A stretch of 64,000 nucleotides of DNA from Flavobacterium cerinum (lineage in GTDB: Bacteria > Bacteroidota > Bacteroidia > Flavobacteriales > Flavobacteriaceae): positions 39,275-103,274 of the forward strand of contig NZ_SBII01000015.1 in assembly GCF_004028155.1 (NCBI RefSeq), written 5' to 3'. The notes below the pieces were generated by a model. It was not told the DNA's origin. It searched no databases and saw only the letters and a list, made by a program, of their open reading frames with translations. A program made the position numbers and the translations under genes. Shown here in pieces: positions 15,763 through 24,120 of this stretch. Each line of letters opens with the position of its first letter. Position 1 is the stretch's first letter.

Positions 15763-16533
15763 TTATTTTACGCTAAAAAGCTCATTCAAAAATAAAAGGA
15801 AATGTTTCCATGAACGTTTATCGGCTTTTTTATTGTAGGCAGCCCCTTTAGAATTATCATTTCCGGCTTCTTTTTCGGTAAAGGCATGAACAGCATTGGC
15901 ATAATAGATCATCTGCCAGTCGGCATGCCCATCTTTCATCTCTTTTTGGAAAGCTTCAATATCTTTTTGTGCTACATGAGGGTCATCTGCGCCATGCAAT
16001 ACAAGTACTTCAGGTTTAATAGTCCCGTTTGGTCTTGATGCATCTTTACCTAATCCTCCATGAAACGATACTACTCCTTTAACCGGCAGATCACCTCTGG
16101 CTGCTTCCAATGCACCTGTACCGCCAAAGCAATAGCCTATAATTACAATATTATTTGCATCGGCACCACTTTTTATAAGCTGCTCCAAAGCAAGAGTAAT
16201 ACGCTTCTGATAGGCTTTATAGTTTGTTTTATAGTAACTGGATTGTTCACTGGCTTCCTGTGGAGTAGTTGGGTATTTGCCTTCGCCATAAATATCTGCG
16301 ATAAAAGCATAGTAGCCCAGTTTAGATAATTTTTCGGCTGTTTCCTTAGAATGATTGCTTATTCCTTTCCAGGCAGGCAATATAAGGATACCAGGCTTTT
16401 TACTTAATGGTTTGGAGGGGTGAGCTGCAAAACCGTTTAAGGTCTGATTCCCGTCTTTATAAACTATAGGCTTAAGCTGAGCATTTGTTTGTAGTGCCAT
16501 GAATGTGAGTAGTAGTATTAGGTTACGTTTCAT
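15763..16533 (-). CDS. Exported dienelactone hydrolase family protein
   Basis: The 256-residue precursor has a signal peptide (MKRNLILLLTFMALQTNAQ) and a dienelactone hydrolase fold (PF01738). The nucleophile elbow is GYCFGG with Cys135, and the remaining triad candidates are Asp184 in LHGADDPH and His216 in NAVHAFTE. The substrate-side segment PGILILPAWKGISNHSKETAEKL is also typical. The family hydrolyses dienelactones or other esters, and exported members in Flavobacteria have unknown substrates. The gene leads a two-gene run with the 179-residue secreted protein. The 131-nt region upstream, shared with the divergent DUF421 gene, shows no clear TAnnTTTG box for this direction. Confidence 0.88.
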   Translation of the reverse strand: MKRNLILLLTFMALQTNAQLKPIVYKDGNQTLNGFAAHPSKPLSKKPGILILPAWKGISNHSKETAEKLSKLGYYAFIADIYGEGKYPTTPQEASEQSSYYKTNYKAYQKRITLALEQLIKSGADANNIVIIGYCFGGTGALEAARGDLPVKGVVSFHGGLGKDASRPNGTIKPEVLVLHGADDPHVAQKDIEAFQKEMKDGHADWQMIYYANAVHAFTEKEAGNDNSKGAAYNKKADKRSWKHFLLFLNELFSVK

Positions 16534-16664
16534 GTGATTATATTTCAGTAAATATAAAAATAAAGTTCGTAGCTATTTATGTACATTATTAAAGTTGTGC
16601 TAATAGATTAAATATCTGTTTCAAATAGTGTTAAATTTAGATTGATAATCTATAAATAAATCCA

Positions 16665-17357
16665 ATGGAACATATATTTGAATGGAGACGCCTCTTGTTT
16701 AACGACCTGCCTTTTGAATTTCTGGTAGAGGTTATATTCCGGACTGTAATTATGTTTACGGTGGTACTGCTTACCTTAAAATTTGCTGGTAAAAGAGGTG
16801 TAAAACAATTGTCTGTTTTCGAGGTTGTAATTATTATATCACTGGGGTCTGCTGCAGGCGATCCTATGTTCTATGAAGATGTAGGCCTTATTCCTGCTAT
16901 AATGGTATTTCTTATAATCCTCACAATGTATCGGGCTGTAACCTGGCTGTTGGCCAAAAGTAAGAGGTTCGAAAGCTTTATTGAAGGAAAAACACATTGT
17001 ATTATAGAAGATGGGAAATTTTCTATTCAGAGTTTTGAGAAGGAAGACCTGGCTCAGGATGAATTTTTTGCCGAATTGCGTATCAAGTCCATTGAACACT
17101 TAGGTCAGGTAAAAAATGCTTATATGGAGACAAGTGGTGATATAAGCGTTTTTTATTATGATGAGAATGCTATAAAATATGGTCTCCCTATCCGTCCACA
17201 GCTTTTTAATCTAAAAAGTGCTACTATTCCAAAGTCGGGTATTTACGCCTGTACTTTTTGTGCAAATACACAGCAATTGGAGCCTACAGCTGCAAAATGT
17301 TCAGTATGCGGTAAGGAAGAGTGGGTAGAAGCTATAAATATAAAACGTATTATATAA
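16665..17357 (+). CDS. DUF421 (YetF-like) membrane protein with C-terminal zinc ribbon
   Basis: This 230-residue protein matches the DUF421 family. Three transmembrane helices (about 22-41, 51-62 and 74-95) include the signature KFAGKRGVKQLSVFEVVIIISLGSAAGDPMFY, and a cytosolic domain follows with AQDEFFAELRIKSIEHLGQVKNAYMETSGDISVFYY (130-165). Unusually, residues 193-219 add a rubredoxin-like knuckle, with Cys196/Cys199 and Cys212/Cys215, before a short tail. Typical DUF421 proteins end with the cytosolic domain. The molecular function is unknown. The gene is monocistronic, divergent from the hydrolase gene, with a strong terminator at 17357-17388. Confidence 0.86.
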   Translation: MEHIFEWRRLLFNDLPFEFLVEVIFRTVIMFTVVLLTLKFAGKRGVKQLSVFEVVIIISLGSAAGDPMFYEDVGLIPAIMVFLIILTMYRAVTWLLAKSKRFESFIEGKTHCIIEDGKFSIQSFEKEDLAQDEFFAELRIKSIEHLGQVKNAYMETSGDISVFYYDENAIKYGLPIRPQLFNLKSATIPKSGIYACTFCANTQQLEPTAAKCSVCGKEEWVEAINIKRII

Positions 17358-17388
17358 AAAAACACCACTTTTTAGGGTGGTGTTTTTT
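17357..17388 (+). terminator. Rho-independent terminator after the DUF421 gene
   Basis: A 12-bp stem (17357-17368 with 17377-17388), A6CACCAC/GTGGTGT6, closes an 8-nt loop and starts at the stop codon. It may also serve the convergent gene ending at 17427. Confidence 0.87.
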
Positions 17389-17426
17389 CCTCGAATATAG
17401 AATTAACTTAACTTAACTTCTTGTTT

Positions 17427-18554
17427 TTAGCCTCTCGAACCTCTTGACGAACCTGTATTACTACCTGAACGTGAAGGCGCCGGAGTGCTTTGTCTGGATG
17501 TTGCCGGTGCGGGAGTACTTCTCATCGCTGGAGCACTTCTAACAGGGGCACTAAGGTTGCTGTTGCCTCTTGAAGCAGCAGGTGCAGCATTAGTGTTTCT
17601 TGATGGCTGTGCTGCAGCCGGATTAGACCTTACAGCTTCACTGCTGCTTCTTGCCGGTGTATAAGCATTCCTTACAGACTGCGAATTGTTTCTAGACGGT
17701 GTGGTAACAGAATTACCATTATTTCTACTACTATTACTAGCACTATTGGAGCGTGAAGAAGCATTGTTAAATGAACTTCTCGTAGCATTTCCTGTGTTTT
17801 GTGTTCTTGAGCTGGCCCTGGTTTGTTCCAGTGCATACCTGTTTGTTACATTATTCCTGCTGCTAAAAGAGGCAGTAGGATTCTGTCTTTCATAGGCATT
17901 AGTTCTTCTTGTATTGTATAATGATTCTGCTCTTGAGCTTCTTCTTGTATTTGCATAAGCATATGTATTCCTTGGGTTTATATGATTATGTACATGGTTT
18001 CTATATCTGTAAACAGGGTATGGAGACCAATAGGTATAATAGGTTGGGTAATAACCCCAATACCATGGAGAATAATAAGGGCGATAGCTGCTTGCCCAGA
18101 ATACGTCATATATAATAGGTCTGCTTACATATACCGGCTCATAGATGTAGTTTTGGCCATACATATATACATCGCCCACTACCTGTACCTGTACATTATT
18201 ACCTCTGCCTTTTTCTACTTCAATAGTAGCCACATCCTGGAAAGTGTCTTCACCTAGCACAGACTGTATAATGATAAGGTGTGTATTGTTTTCTGTTGCT
18301 TCAATAACTCTTAAATAATCAACTCTGTTATCCCCGTTTAGGTCAAGATTCGATAATTGTATTTCTGGGTCATTAAGCCTTCTTTCAAAGTCTTCAAGAT
18401 CTCTGGAATCTCCAAATATAGAGGCAACTGCTTTTAGATCGAGGTTATCACTAATATCGCTATTATTTGCCCTTACAGTTGTAACATCCTGTGCAAAAAC
18501 CTGACTTATAGTAAGCAGAGTAAAAAGGGCTATATGTGTTATTTTCGTTTTCAT
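17427..18554 (-). CDS. Secreted low-complexity protein with an EF-hand-like loop
   Basis: The 375-residue precursor has a signal peptide (MKTKITHIALFTLLTISQVFAQ). The first mature part holds DLNGDNRVDYLRVIEATENNTHLIIIQSV (about 75-103), an Asp-rich EF-hand or dockerin-like loop seen in several Bacteroidota secreted proteins. Residues 127-195 are rich in Tyr, Trp and Pro (RPYYSPWYWGYYPTYY). The rest, to residue 375, is low complexity with Ser, Asn, Arg, Ala and Pro. No catalytic motif is visible and the function is unknown; a surface or periplasmic structural role is a guess. The repetitive tail makes antisense frames look open, but those are shadows. Confidence 0.78.
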   Translation of the reverse strand: MKTKITHIALFTLLTISQVFAQDVTTVRANNSDISDNLDLKAVASIFGDSRDLEDFERRLNDPEIQLSNLDLNGDNRVDYLRVIEATENNTHLIIIQSVLGEDTFQDVATIEVEKGRGNNVQVQVVGDVYMYGQNYIYEPVYVSRPIIYDVFWASSYRPYYSPWYWGYYPTYYTYWSPYPVYRYRNHVHNHINPRNTYAYANTRRSSRAESLYNTRRTNAYERQNPTASFSSRNNVTNRYALEQTRASSRTQNTGNATRSSFNNASSRSNSASNSSRNNGNSVTTPSRNNSQSVRNAYTPARSSSEAVRSNPAAAQPSRNTNAAPAASRGNSNLSAPVRSAPAMRSTPAPATSRQSTPAPSRSGSNTGSSRGSRG

Positions 18555-18691
18555 GATTAAAGTAATTTAGACGGTATGGTTAAATTATTTTATTGGTTGA
18601 TTAGCATTATCCAATTACTGTGCCAATATTTTTTTTTACCTTTACACTTCTTATAAAAACCTGTAAATACAGGACTTTTTTAAAATTAATA

Positions 18692-19186
18692 ATGATGGAA
18701 ATAAGAAAAGCCGGCCTTGACGATTTTAAAACAATAAACGATTTAGCACTTAAAACATGGTATGATACCTATACCAGCATTCTTTCACCGGAACAGCTGG
18801 AATATATGCTTAAAGAGATGTACAGTCTGGAAGCCTTTACAGAACAAATAGCAGTAAAAGGGCATCACTTTTTACTTTTATCTGAAAATGATAAATACCT
18901 TGGCTTTGCCTCCTATGAGCTTAATTACACATCCGGCACCACAAAACTCCACAAACTATATGTTTTACCTGAAACGCAGGGTAGGGGAGCCGGAAGGCTG
19001 TTAATAACTACAATAGAAGGTTTAGCAAAAAAGAATGGTAATAATAAGGTAAGCCTTAACGTTAACCGATATAATGATGCTGTAAAGTTTTATCTTAAAA
19101 ACGGTTTCGAAAAAGCCGGAGAAGAAGATGTCAATATTGGTAATGGTTACCTTATGGAAGATTTTATTATGGAAAAAGGCCTTTAA
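18692..19186 (+). CDS. GNAT family N-acetyltransferase
   Basis: The frame extends back to a GTG at 18620, but the added residues are hydrophobic and unlike the family. The ATG at 18692 (MMEIRKAGLDDFK) gives the normal 164-residue length, and ATG 18695 is equally possible. The acetyl-CoA-binding motif A is LHKLYVLPETQGRGAGRLLI (about 91-110), with the Q-x-x-G-x-G core, and the later NVNRYNDAVKFYLKNGFEKAGE is the usual motif B region. It transfers an acetyl group from acetyl-CoA to an unknown amine, either a small molecule or a protein N-terminus. It is monocistronic and its stop codon lies within the loop of the terminator. Confidence 0.88.
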   Translation: MMEIRKAGLDDFKTINDLALKTWYDTYTSILSPEQLEYMLKEMYSLEAFTEQIAVKGHHFLLLSENDKYLGFASYELNYTSGTTKLHKLYVLPETQGRGAGRLLITTIEGLAKKNGNNKVSLNVNRYNDAVKFYLKNGFEKAGEEDVNIGNGYLMEDFIMEKGL

Positions 19187-19194
19187 GGCCTTTT
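19174..19194. terminator. Terminator overlapping the acetyltransferase stop codon
   Basis: AAAAGGCC (19174-19181) pairs with GGCCTTTT (19187-19194). The 5-nt loop contains the TAA stop at 19184-19186. The hairpin also lies 7 nt from the end of the convergent YihY gene and could serve both. Confidence 0.75.
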
Positions 19195-19200
19195 ATATTT

Positions 19201-20154
19201 TTACTTTTTTTCATCAGTTGGCGGAATAGCATTTACGTTTTTTTCGGTTTCTTTTACTTCAATGAATACGGCATATTCTGCAGGTATAATTTTTGCATTA
19301 TTAGCATTTGCATAAGCTCGTGTAAATTCTGCACCAAAGTAAAGAATGGCGGCAGTATAATACACCCATAATAAAATAATTATTATAGACCCCGCTGCTC
19401 CATAAGGCGATCCGGCTCCGGTAGTTACTATATACAACCCAATAACATAACGGCCCAGCATAAAGAGGCATGCTGTAAAAAAAGCTCCGGCACGCACATC
19501 TTTCCAGGCAATTTTTGCATCTGGCAGTACTTTAAATATTACTCCAAACAGAACAGTAATTACAAGAAAGCTCACTGCTACATTTATACCATTAAACAGT
19601 ATAATTGTAAAATCGGGAAAATAGCTTTTAAGAATGTCATTAAGGGCTACAAGGACCCCATTTACAATAAGTGTAACAATAAGCAGGAACCCAAGTCCTA
19701 TAATAATAGAACCCGAAAGCAATCTGTCTTTTACAAGTTTTAGCCATCCTTTTTGAGGCTTTGCCTTAACTTTCCATATAAGGTTGATGGAATCCTGAAT
19801 TTCTCCAAAAATTGAGGTTGCACCAATAACAAGTGTTACAGAACCTATAATAACCGATAGTGTTGTTTTGCCTGAAAGTTCGAGGTTGCTGATTATCTGC
19901 TGAACCTGCATAGCAGCCTGACTGCCTATAAGTTCATTTATTTCTTCAAATATTCTTCCTTCACTGGCTTCTTTACCAAAGAAAGCACCGGCAAGTGATA
20001 TAATAAGTAGTAATAGCGGAGCTAATGAAAATATAGTATAATAGGATAGAGAGGCACTTAATTTAAGTCCCTTGTCTGCCATAAATCCATTAAAGGTATC
20101 TTTGAGTATACCCCATCCTTTTTTTAAAGACGCTTTGCTGAAATATTTTTTCAT
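19201..20154 (-). CDS. YihY/BrkB family inner-membrane protein
   Basis: The 317-residue protein matches the YihY (formerly BrkB, ribonuclease BN) family. The N-terminal LKDTFNGFMADKGLKLSASLSYYTIFSLAPLLLLIISLAG (16-55) with the conserved ASLSYYTIFSLAP is diagnostic. Further segments include LVIGATSIFGEIQDSINLIWKVKAKPQKGW, an ILPDAKIAWKDVRAGAFFTACLF motif, and GSPYGAAGSIIIILLWVYYTAAILYFGAEFTRAYA. About six transmembrane helices are predicted. The family was once mislabelled as tRNA-processing RNase BN; it is better regarded as a membrane transporter-like protein of unknown substrate. The gene is monocistronic. Confidence 0.9.
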   Translation of the reverse strand: MKKYFSKASLKKGWGILKDTFNGFMADKGLKLSASLSYYTIFSLAPLLLLIISLAGAFFGKEASEGRIFEEINELIGSQAAMQVQQIISNLELSGKTTLSVIIGSVTLVIGATSIFGEIQDSINLIWKVKAKPQKGWLKLVKDRLLSGSIIIGLGFLLIVTLIVNGVLVALNDILKSYFPDFTIILFNGINVAVSFLVITVLFGVIFKVLPDAKIAWKDVRAGAFFTACLFMLGRYVIGLYIVTTGAGSPYGAAGSIIIILLWVYYTAAILYFGAEFTRAYANANNAKIIPAEYAVFIEVKETEKNVNAIPPTDEKK

Positions 20155-20318
20155 AGTCTCACTTTAATTAGTGTTTAAAAATACAGATTACATCAGGCAA
20201 ATACTACCATATTAACATATATATAAAATAGATAATGCAAAAAATTATAACCGTTTTTTGCTAAAATATAATTAGCATTTTAAAATCCCAATTATTTCAC
20301 AAAATTGGTCTGTAATTT

Positions 20319-20326
20319 TACATTTG
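20319..20326 (+). promoter_or_regulatory. Candidate -7 promoter box for the NADH dehydrogenase gene
   Basis: TACATTTG matches TAnnTTTG and would give a leader of about 75 nt before the ATG at 20408. The nearest TTG (20305-20307) is 11 nt upstream, closer than usual. Confidence 0.4.
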
Positions 20327-20407
20327 GTTGTCTGTCAACGGTAAAATCCGTAACTTTATATGAATATTAAGGCGCAGTAAAATCTTACGCGTATAAAAAA
20401 GTACTTC

Positions 20408-21694
20408 ATGAAAATAGTGATAATTGGAGGTGGTTTTGCAGGTATAAATCTTGCACAGGATCTCGCCGGGAATAAGAATTTTGATGTTACACTGGTTGAT
20501 AAAAATAACTACAATTTCTTTCCGCCCCTCATTTATCAGGTGGCCACCGCTTTTCTTGAACCTTCCAGTATCAGTTATCCTTTCAGGAAATTTTTCTCTA
20601 ATAAAGAAAATGTTAGTTTTCGTTTAGGAGAGGTATTATCTGTTCGAATGAGCGATAATACTGTTGTACTTAATAACGGCGAACTTCAATATGACCGTTT
20701 GGTATTTGCTACCGGAGCAGAGACTAATTATTTTGGTATGGAAAACGTTCGAAAGAATGCTATCCCTATGAAAACGCTTAATGATGCCATCGAAATGCGA
20801 AACAAGTTATTGCAGCGAATGGAAAAAGCAGCAATATGTAAAAACAGCCGTGAACGAAGAAAATACCTTAATATAGTAGTAGCAGGTGGAGGCCCCACAG
20901 GTGTTGAAGTATCCGGTATGTTTGCCGAAATGCGTAATGGTGTGCTGCTTAAAGAATATCCTGAACTTTCTACAAGTGTTAGCAATGTTTATCTTGTAGA
21001 TGGGGGTGATGCTTTATTGGCTCCGATGAGTAAAAAGTCACAACAGGATACTTATGATGCGCTTACTAAGCTGGGTGTTGTAGTAAAACTAAATACTCGT
21101 GTAGTTGATTATAAAGATGATACCGTATATTTTCAAAATGGAGATACCATACAGTCTAAAAATCTTATATGGGCAGCAGGTGTTTCTGCCAAAACTTTTG
21201 AAGGTATCCCACCAGAAAGCTTTGGCAGGGGAAAAAGGTTTAGTGTAAACGCTTACAACAAAGTTGAATTGACCGATAACATTTATGCACTAGGTGATAC
21301 GTGTATTCAGTTAACCGATGACGCTTTTCCACAAGGCCACCCTCAGGTAGCACAGGTAGCCATACAGCAGGGAAAGAACCTTGCTAAGAACTTTATAAAC
21401 GAAATTAAGAATAATCCGCTTAAAGCCTTTAAATACAAAGACAAAGGTTCTATGGCTATAATTGGTAAAAACAAAGCCGTTGCCGATCTTCCTAAACCCG
21501 AAATGCACTTTAAAGGTTTTATTGCCTGGGCAATGTGGTTGTTCATTCACCTTATGTCACTTATAAGCTATCGTAACAGAGCAACTACTTTTTACAACTG
21601 GATGGTAGCCTATTTTGCAAAAGATCATTCACTTCGAATGATTATCAGGCCAGATAAAAGTAGGAAAAAAGATAAAGAAGAAGTAAAAGTCTAA
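20408..21694 (+). CDS. ndh: Type II NADH dehydrogenase (NAD(P)/FAD-dependent oxidoreductase)
   Basis: The 428-residue protein has the NDH-2 architecture. A FAD-binding GGGFAG lies at residues 7-12, and the NDH-2 signature YNFFPPLIYQVATAFLEPSSISYPFR is at 35-60. A second Rossmann site, GGGPTGVEVSG (160-170), binds NADH, and NIYALGDTC near 295 contacts FAD. A C-terminal amphipathic/hydrophobic segment (about 368-412) attaches it to the inner face of the membrane. The enzyme oxidises NADH and reduces menaquinone without pumping protons. The gene is monocistronic, followed by a long hairpin. Confidence 0.93.
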   Translation: MKIVIIGGGFAGINLAQDLAGNKNFDVTLVDKNNYNFFPPLIYQVATAFLEPSSISYPFRKFFSNKENVSFRLGEVLSVRMSDNTVVLNNGELQYDRLVFATGAETNYFGMENVRKNAIPMKTLNDAIEMRNKLLQRMEKAAICKNSRERRKYLNIVVAGGGPTGVEVSGMFAEMRNGVLLKEYPELSTSVSNVYLVDGGDALLAPMSKKSQQDTYDALTKLGVVVKLNTRVVDYKDDTVYFQNGDTIQSKNLIWAAGVSAKTFEGIPPESFGRGKRFSVNAYNKVELTDNIYALGDTCIQLTDDAFPQGHPQVAQVAIQQGKNLAKNFINEIKNNPLKAFKYKDKGSMAIIGKNKAVADLPKPEMHFKGFIAWAMWLFIHLMSLISYRNRATTFYNWMVAYFAKDHSLRMIIRPDKSRKKDKEEVKV

Positions 21695-21724
21695 TCGTTT
21701 AGAGACGAACTTATTTTAAATACT

Positions 21725-21762
21725 AATTCGGGGCATTCTATAATTATAGGATGCCCCGAATT
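21725..21762. terminator. Long hairpin between ndh and tamL
   Basis: A perfect 12-bp outer stem (21725-21736 with 21751-21762) continues inward with about five more pairs, including one G-T. It lies between two convergent genes. The T tract is weak on both sides, so efficiency is uncertain, but the structure is strong. Confidence 0.75.
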
Positions 21763-21813
21763 TATTATGCTATTACTTGATATTTTTAAGTAAGACTTCT
21801 TTGTAGAGATAAT

Positions 21814-24120
21814 TTAAAAAGGATATCCAATTGCAATATTAAATACAAGGTTTTCTCTACGCCAGTATTTGCTGCCAAAGTCGATGTCTTTAATTACCCA
21901 TCGTTCACTTTCTGGTAAATAGGGCTTACGTAGCGGAAATGCTAAGTCGAAACGTAATACAAGGAAGGAGAGATCGAATCGGAGTCCTGCACCGGTACCT
22001 ACAGCCATTTCGCTTAAAAAGTCTTTACTAAATTTCCCTCCGGGTTTATCCGGGTCGTCATTCCACAACCATATATTACCCGCATCTACAAATAAAGCTC
22101 CATGAACAATACTGAAAAGTTTAGCACGATACTCGGTACTCATTTCCAGTTTTATATCGCCGGATTGATCCGGTAAAAAATCATTCGCAGCAACTTCGGG
22201 TCTAAAGGACCCCGGGCCAATGGAACGTGCCCTAAATGCCCTGATACTATTTGAACCCCCAATAAAAAACTGCCTTATAAACGGTAATTCAGTTGAGTTG
22301 CCGTATGGCATACCAATACCTGCAACAAATCGTGTAGCCAACTGTGATTTTTCACTTAACTTTAAATAGTGCCTAAAGTCATGTTCCATCTTTATAAACT
22401 GACTGAAGGCAACACCTAGTACATGTGATTCCTTACCTTTTTTTACATTAGCACCCGTTACAAGGCCTGCTATAGTACCTGCCAAATCAAAAGATCCCTT
22501 ATAATAAAATGTATTTTCTTTACGTTTTTGCGCAGTATTGGTGTAGGTATAGGAGTAGGTAGGGCCAAAGATCAGCTGCTTATCAATTACTTTTTGTAGT
22601 GCCGAATTGTTGTCTGCCATTTCCTGATATAACGGTGTTACATTGGCAGGACTCACATAATTAATATCGGTAACCATCAATTGGTGCTCAACTCGGGAAT
22701 TATTTCTCCATAAATACCCAAAAGAACCTTTAAAGGAATTAAGGGCATATAGTTTTTGCCTTTTTTGATATTCATAACTTATAAGAGCACGGGTGCGGGG
22801 TATAAATGCACTCGAATCGGCTATTTTTATAGGCGATATAAATCGTGGCCAGGTAATACTGGTTTCACCCCCAACACGATATACATTAAATCCTTTATTT
22901 TGTCCGGCTACCTGTACTTCCAGACCGCCAAAGACAGACACGTTAACAAGCTCGGCTGCCCTAAAGGCACTTCGGTTGCTCCAGTTTACATTTACTTCAG
23001 ATCCGTTATAGTTTGCTGAATTCGATTTACCCAGCACTTCAAAACGAAGTGATTTTCGCTCTAACGGAGTCATAAAATAATAGGCATCGAGCGAATTCTC
23101 TTCCGACTTTGAAAGGCGAAACTCATTTTTCACAAATTTAAATGTACCTAAACTCACCAATCTGTTTAACGAGAGGTTATGATCTTTACGACTGTATTTA
23201 TCTCCTTTATGAAAAAATAAAGTGCGGTCAAATATTATAGGCCTGAACGTATGCTCAGGATCTATTATAGTAAAATCTTTGTATTTCTGAATAGAATCTG
23301 TAGAATAGCGAACGGTATCTTTTACATTCGATAATGAATAATTCGGGTAAACATAGATGTCGTTTATTTTGTAAACTTTTCTGGCTCTCTCCGGTGTTTC
23401 TTCTTTTACTTTTACAATAAGGTCTACCTCATTACTTCCTACTGTACTATCAACCTGAACTAATAAAAAGTCAGGGTTAAAATAATAATATCCTTTATTT
23501 TTTAGGCGCTGGTCTATACGTTCGCGTTCCTGTTTAATTACATCAAGACTATAAGGCTGTCCTTTTTTAAGAAGGCTTCTGCGCTTTACAGTTGCTATTG
23601 TACTATCTAGAGCCGATGTCATTGTATCCTTAGGGAATATTACTTTTCGGATAGTATATTGCTTTCCAGTAACTACTTTATATATAGCTTTCGCCCTGCG
23701 GTTTTTAGATACAGAATCGGTAGTAGTCCTGGTTTGAAAATAGCCTTGGTTTTCGACATAATTTTGTACCACATCGGCATTATAATCACGATCAACCTGA
23801 CTAAAAAGCACTGGCGGTTCGCCAACTTTATTGCGAAGCCAGTAGCGCAGGCCTTTTTCTTTTTTAGGTTCGCCGGCAATATTATAGATATACAGTTTTA
23901 TGCGAAGACCAAGAAAAGACTTGTTGGGTTTAGGCCTTAGCAAACCTTCAAGCTGCTGTTTAATTACTTTACGCTCTTTACCGGATATAAGAGAATCTTT
24001 TACAGTAACCTCACCTCCGGTATAAAGCATTTGGCCTTCTGCCAGATATTTGGTATTGCTGCAGCCATAAGCAAAAAGCAAGGCTATAAATAAAAGATAG
24101 TATATAGGCTTATTTATCAT
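21814..24120 (-). CDS. tamL: TamL: lipid-anchored Omp85 (TamA-like) outer-membrane protein
   Basis: From the ATG at 24120 the protein has 768 residues; the frame also opens at a TTG at 24126, which is less likely. A lipobox ends at Cys20 (LLFAYGCSNTK), followed by SNTKYLAEGQMLYTGGEV, typical of the Bacteroidota lipoprotein version of TamA. POTRA-like domains lie in the first 400 residues, for example YNADVVQNYVENQGYF and YSLDVIKQERERIDQRLKNKGYYYF. The C-terminal half is a beta-barrel of the surface-antigen family with FFIGGSNSIRAFRARSIGPGS and a terminal strand ending FNIAIGYPF. With TamB it is thought to move lipids or proteins to the outer membrane. It overlaps the tamB stop by 11 nt. Confidence 0.92.
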   Translation of the reverse strand: MINKPIYYLLFIALLFAYGCSNTKYLAEGQMLYTGGEVTVKDSLISGKERKVIKQQLEGLLRPKPNKSFLGLRIKLYIYNIAGEPKKEKGLRYWLRNKVGEPPVLFSQVDRDYNADVVQNYVENQGYFQTRTTTDSVSKNRRAKAIYKVVTGKQYTIRKVIFPKDTMTSALDSTIATVKRRSLLKKGQPYSLDVIKQERERIDQRLKNKGYYYFNPDFLLVQVDSTVGSNEVDLIVKVKEETPERARKVYKINDIYVYPNYSLSNVKDTVRYSTDSIQKYKDFTIIDPEHTFRPIIFDRTLFFHKGDKYSRKDHNLSLNRLVSLGTFKFVKNEFRLSKSEENSLDAYYFMTPLERKSLRFEVLGKSNSANYNGSEVNVNWSNRSAFRAAELVNVSVFGGLEVQVAGQNKGFNVYRVGGETSITWPRFISPIKIADSSAFIPRTRALISYEYQKRQKLYALNSFKGSFGYLWRNNSRVEHQLMVTDINYVSPANVTPLYQEMADNNSALQKVIDKQLIFGPTYSYTYTNTAQKRKENTFYYKGSFDLAGTIAGLVTGANVKKGKESHVLGVAFSQFIKMEHDFRHYLKLSEKSQLATRFVAGIGMPYGNSTELPFIRQFFIGGSNSIRAFRARSIGPGSFRPEVAANDFLPDQSGDIKLEMSTEYRAKLFSIVHGALFVDAGNIWLWNDDPDKPGGKFSKDFLSEMAVGTGAGLRFDLSFLVLRFDLAFPLRKPYLPESERWVIKDIDFGSKYWRRENLVFNIAIGYPF

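Noticed and set aside
16638..16652. TAGATT-GAT-AATCTA palindrome upstream of the DUF421 gene
   Set aside because: A 6-bp palindrome in AT-rich intergenic DNA is easily expected by chance and no second copy was seen.
18620..18691. GTG-initiated extension of the acetyltransferase
   Set aside because: The added residues are hydrophobic and unlike GNAT N-termini; the ATG at 18692 gives the standard start.
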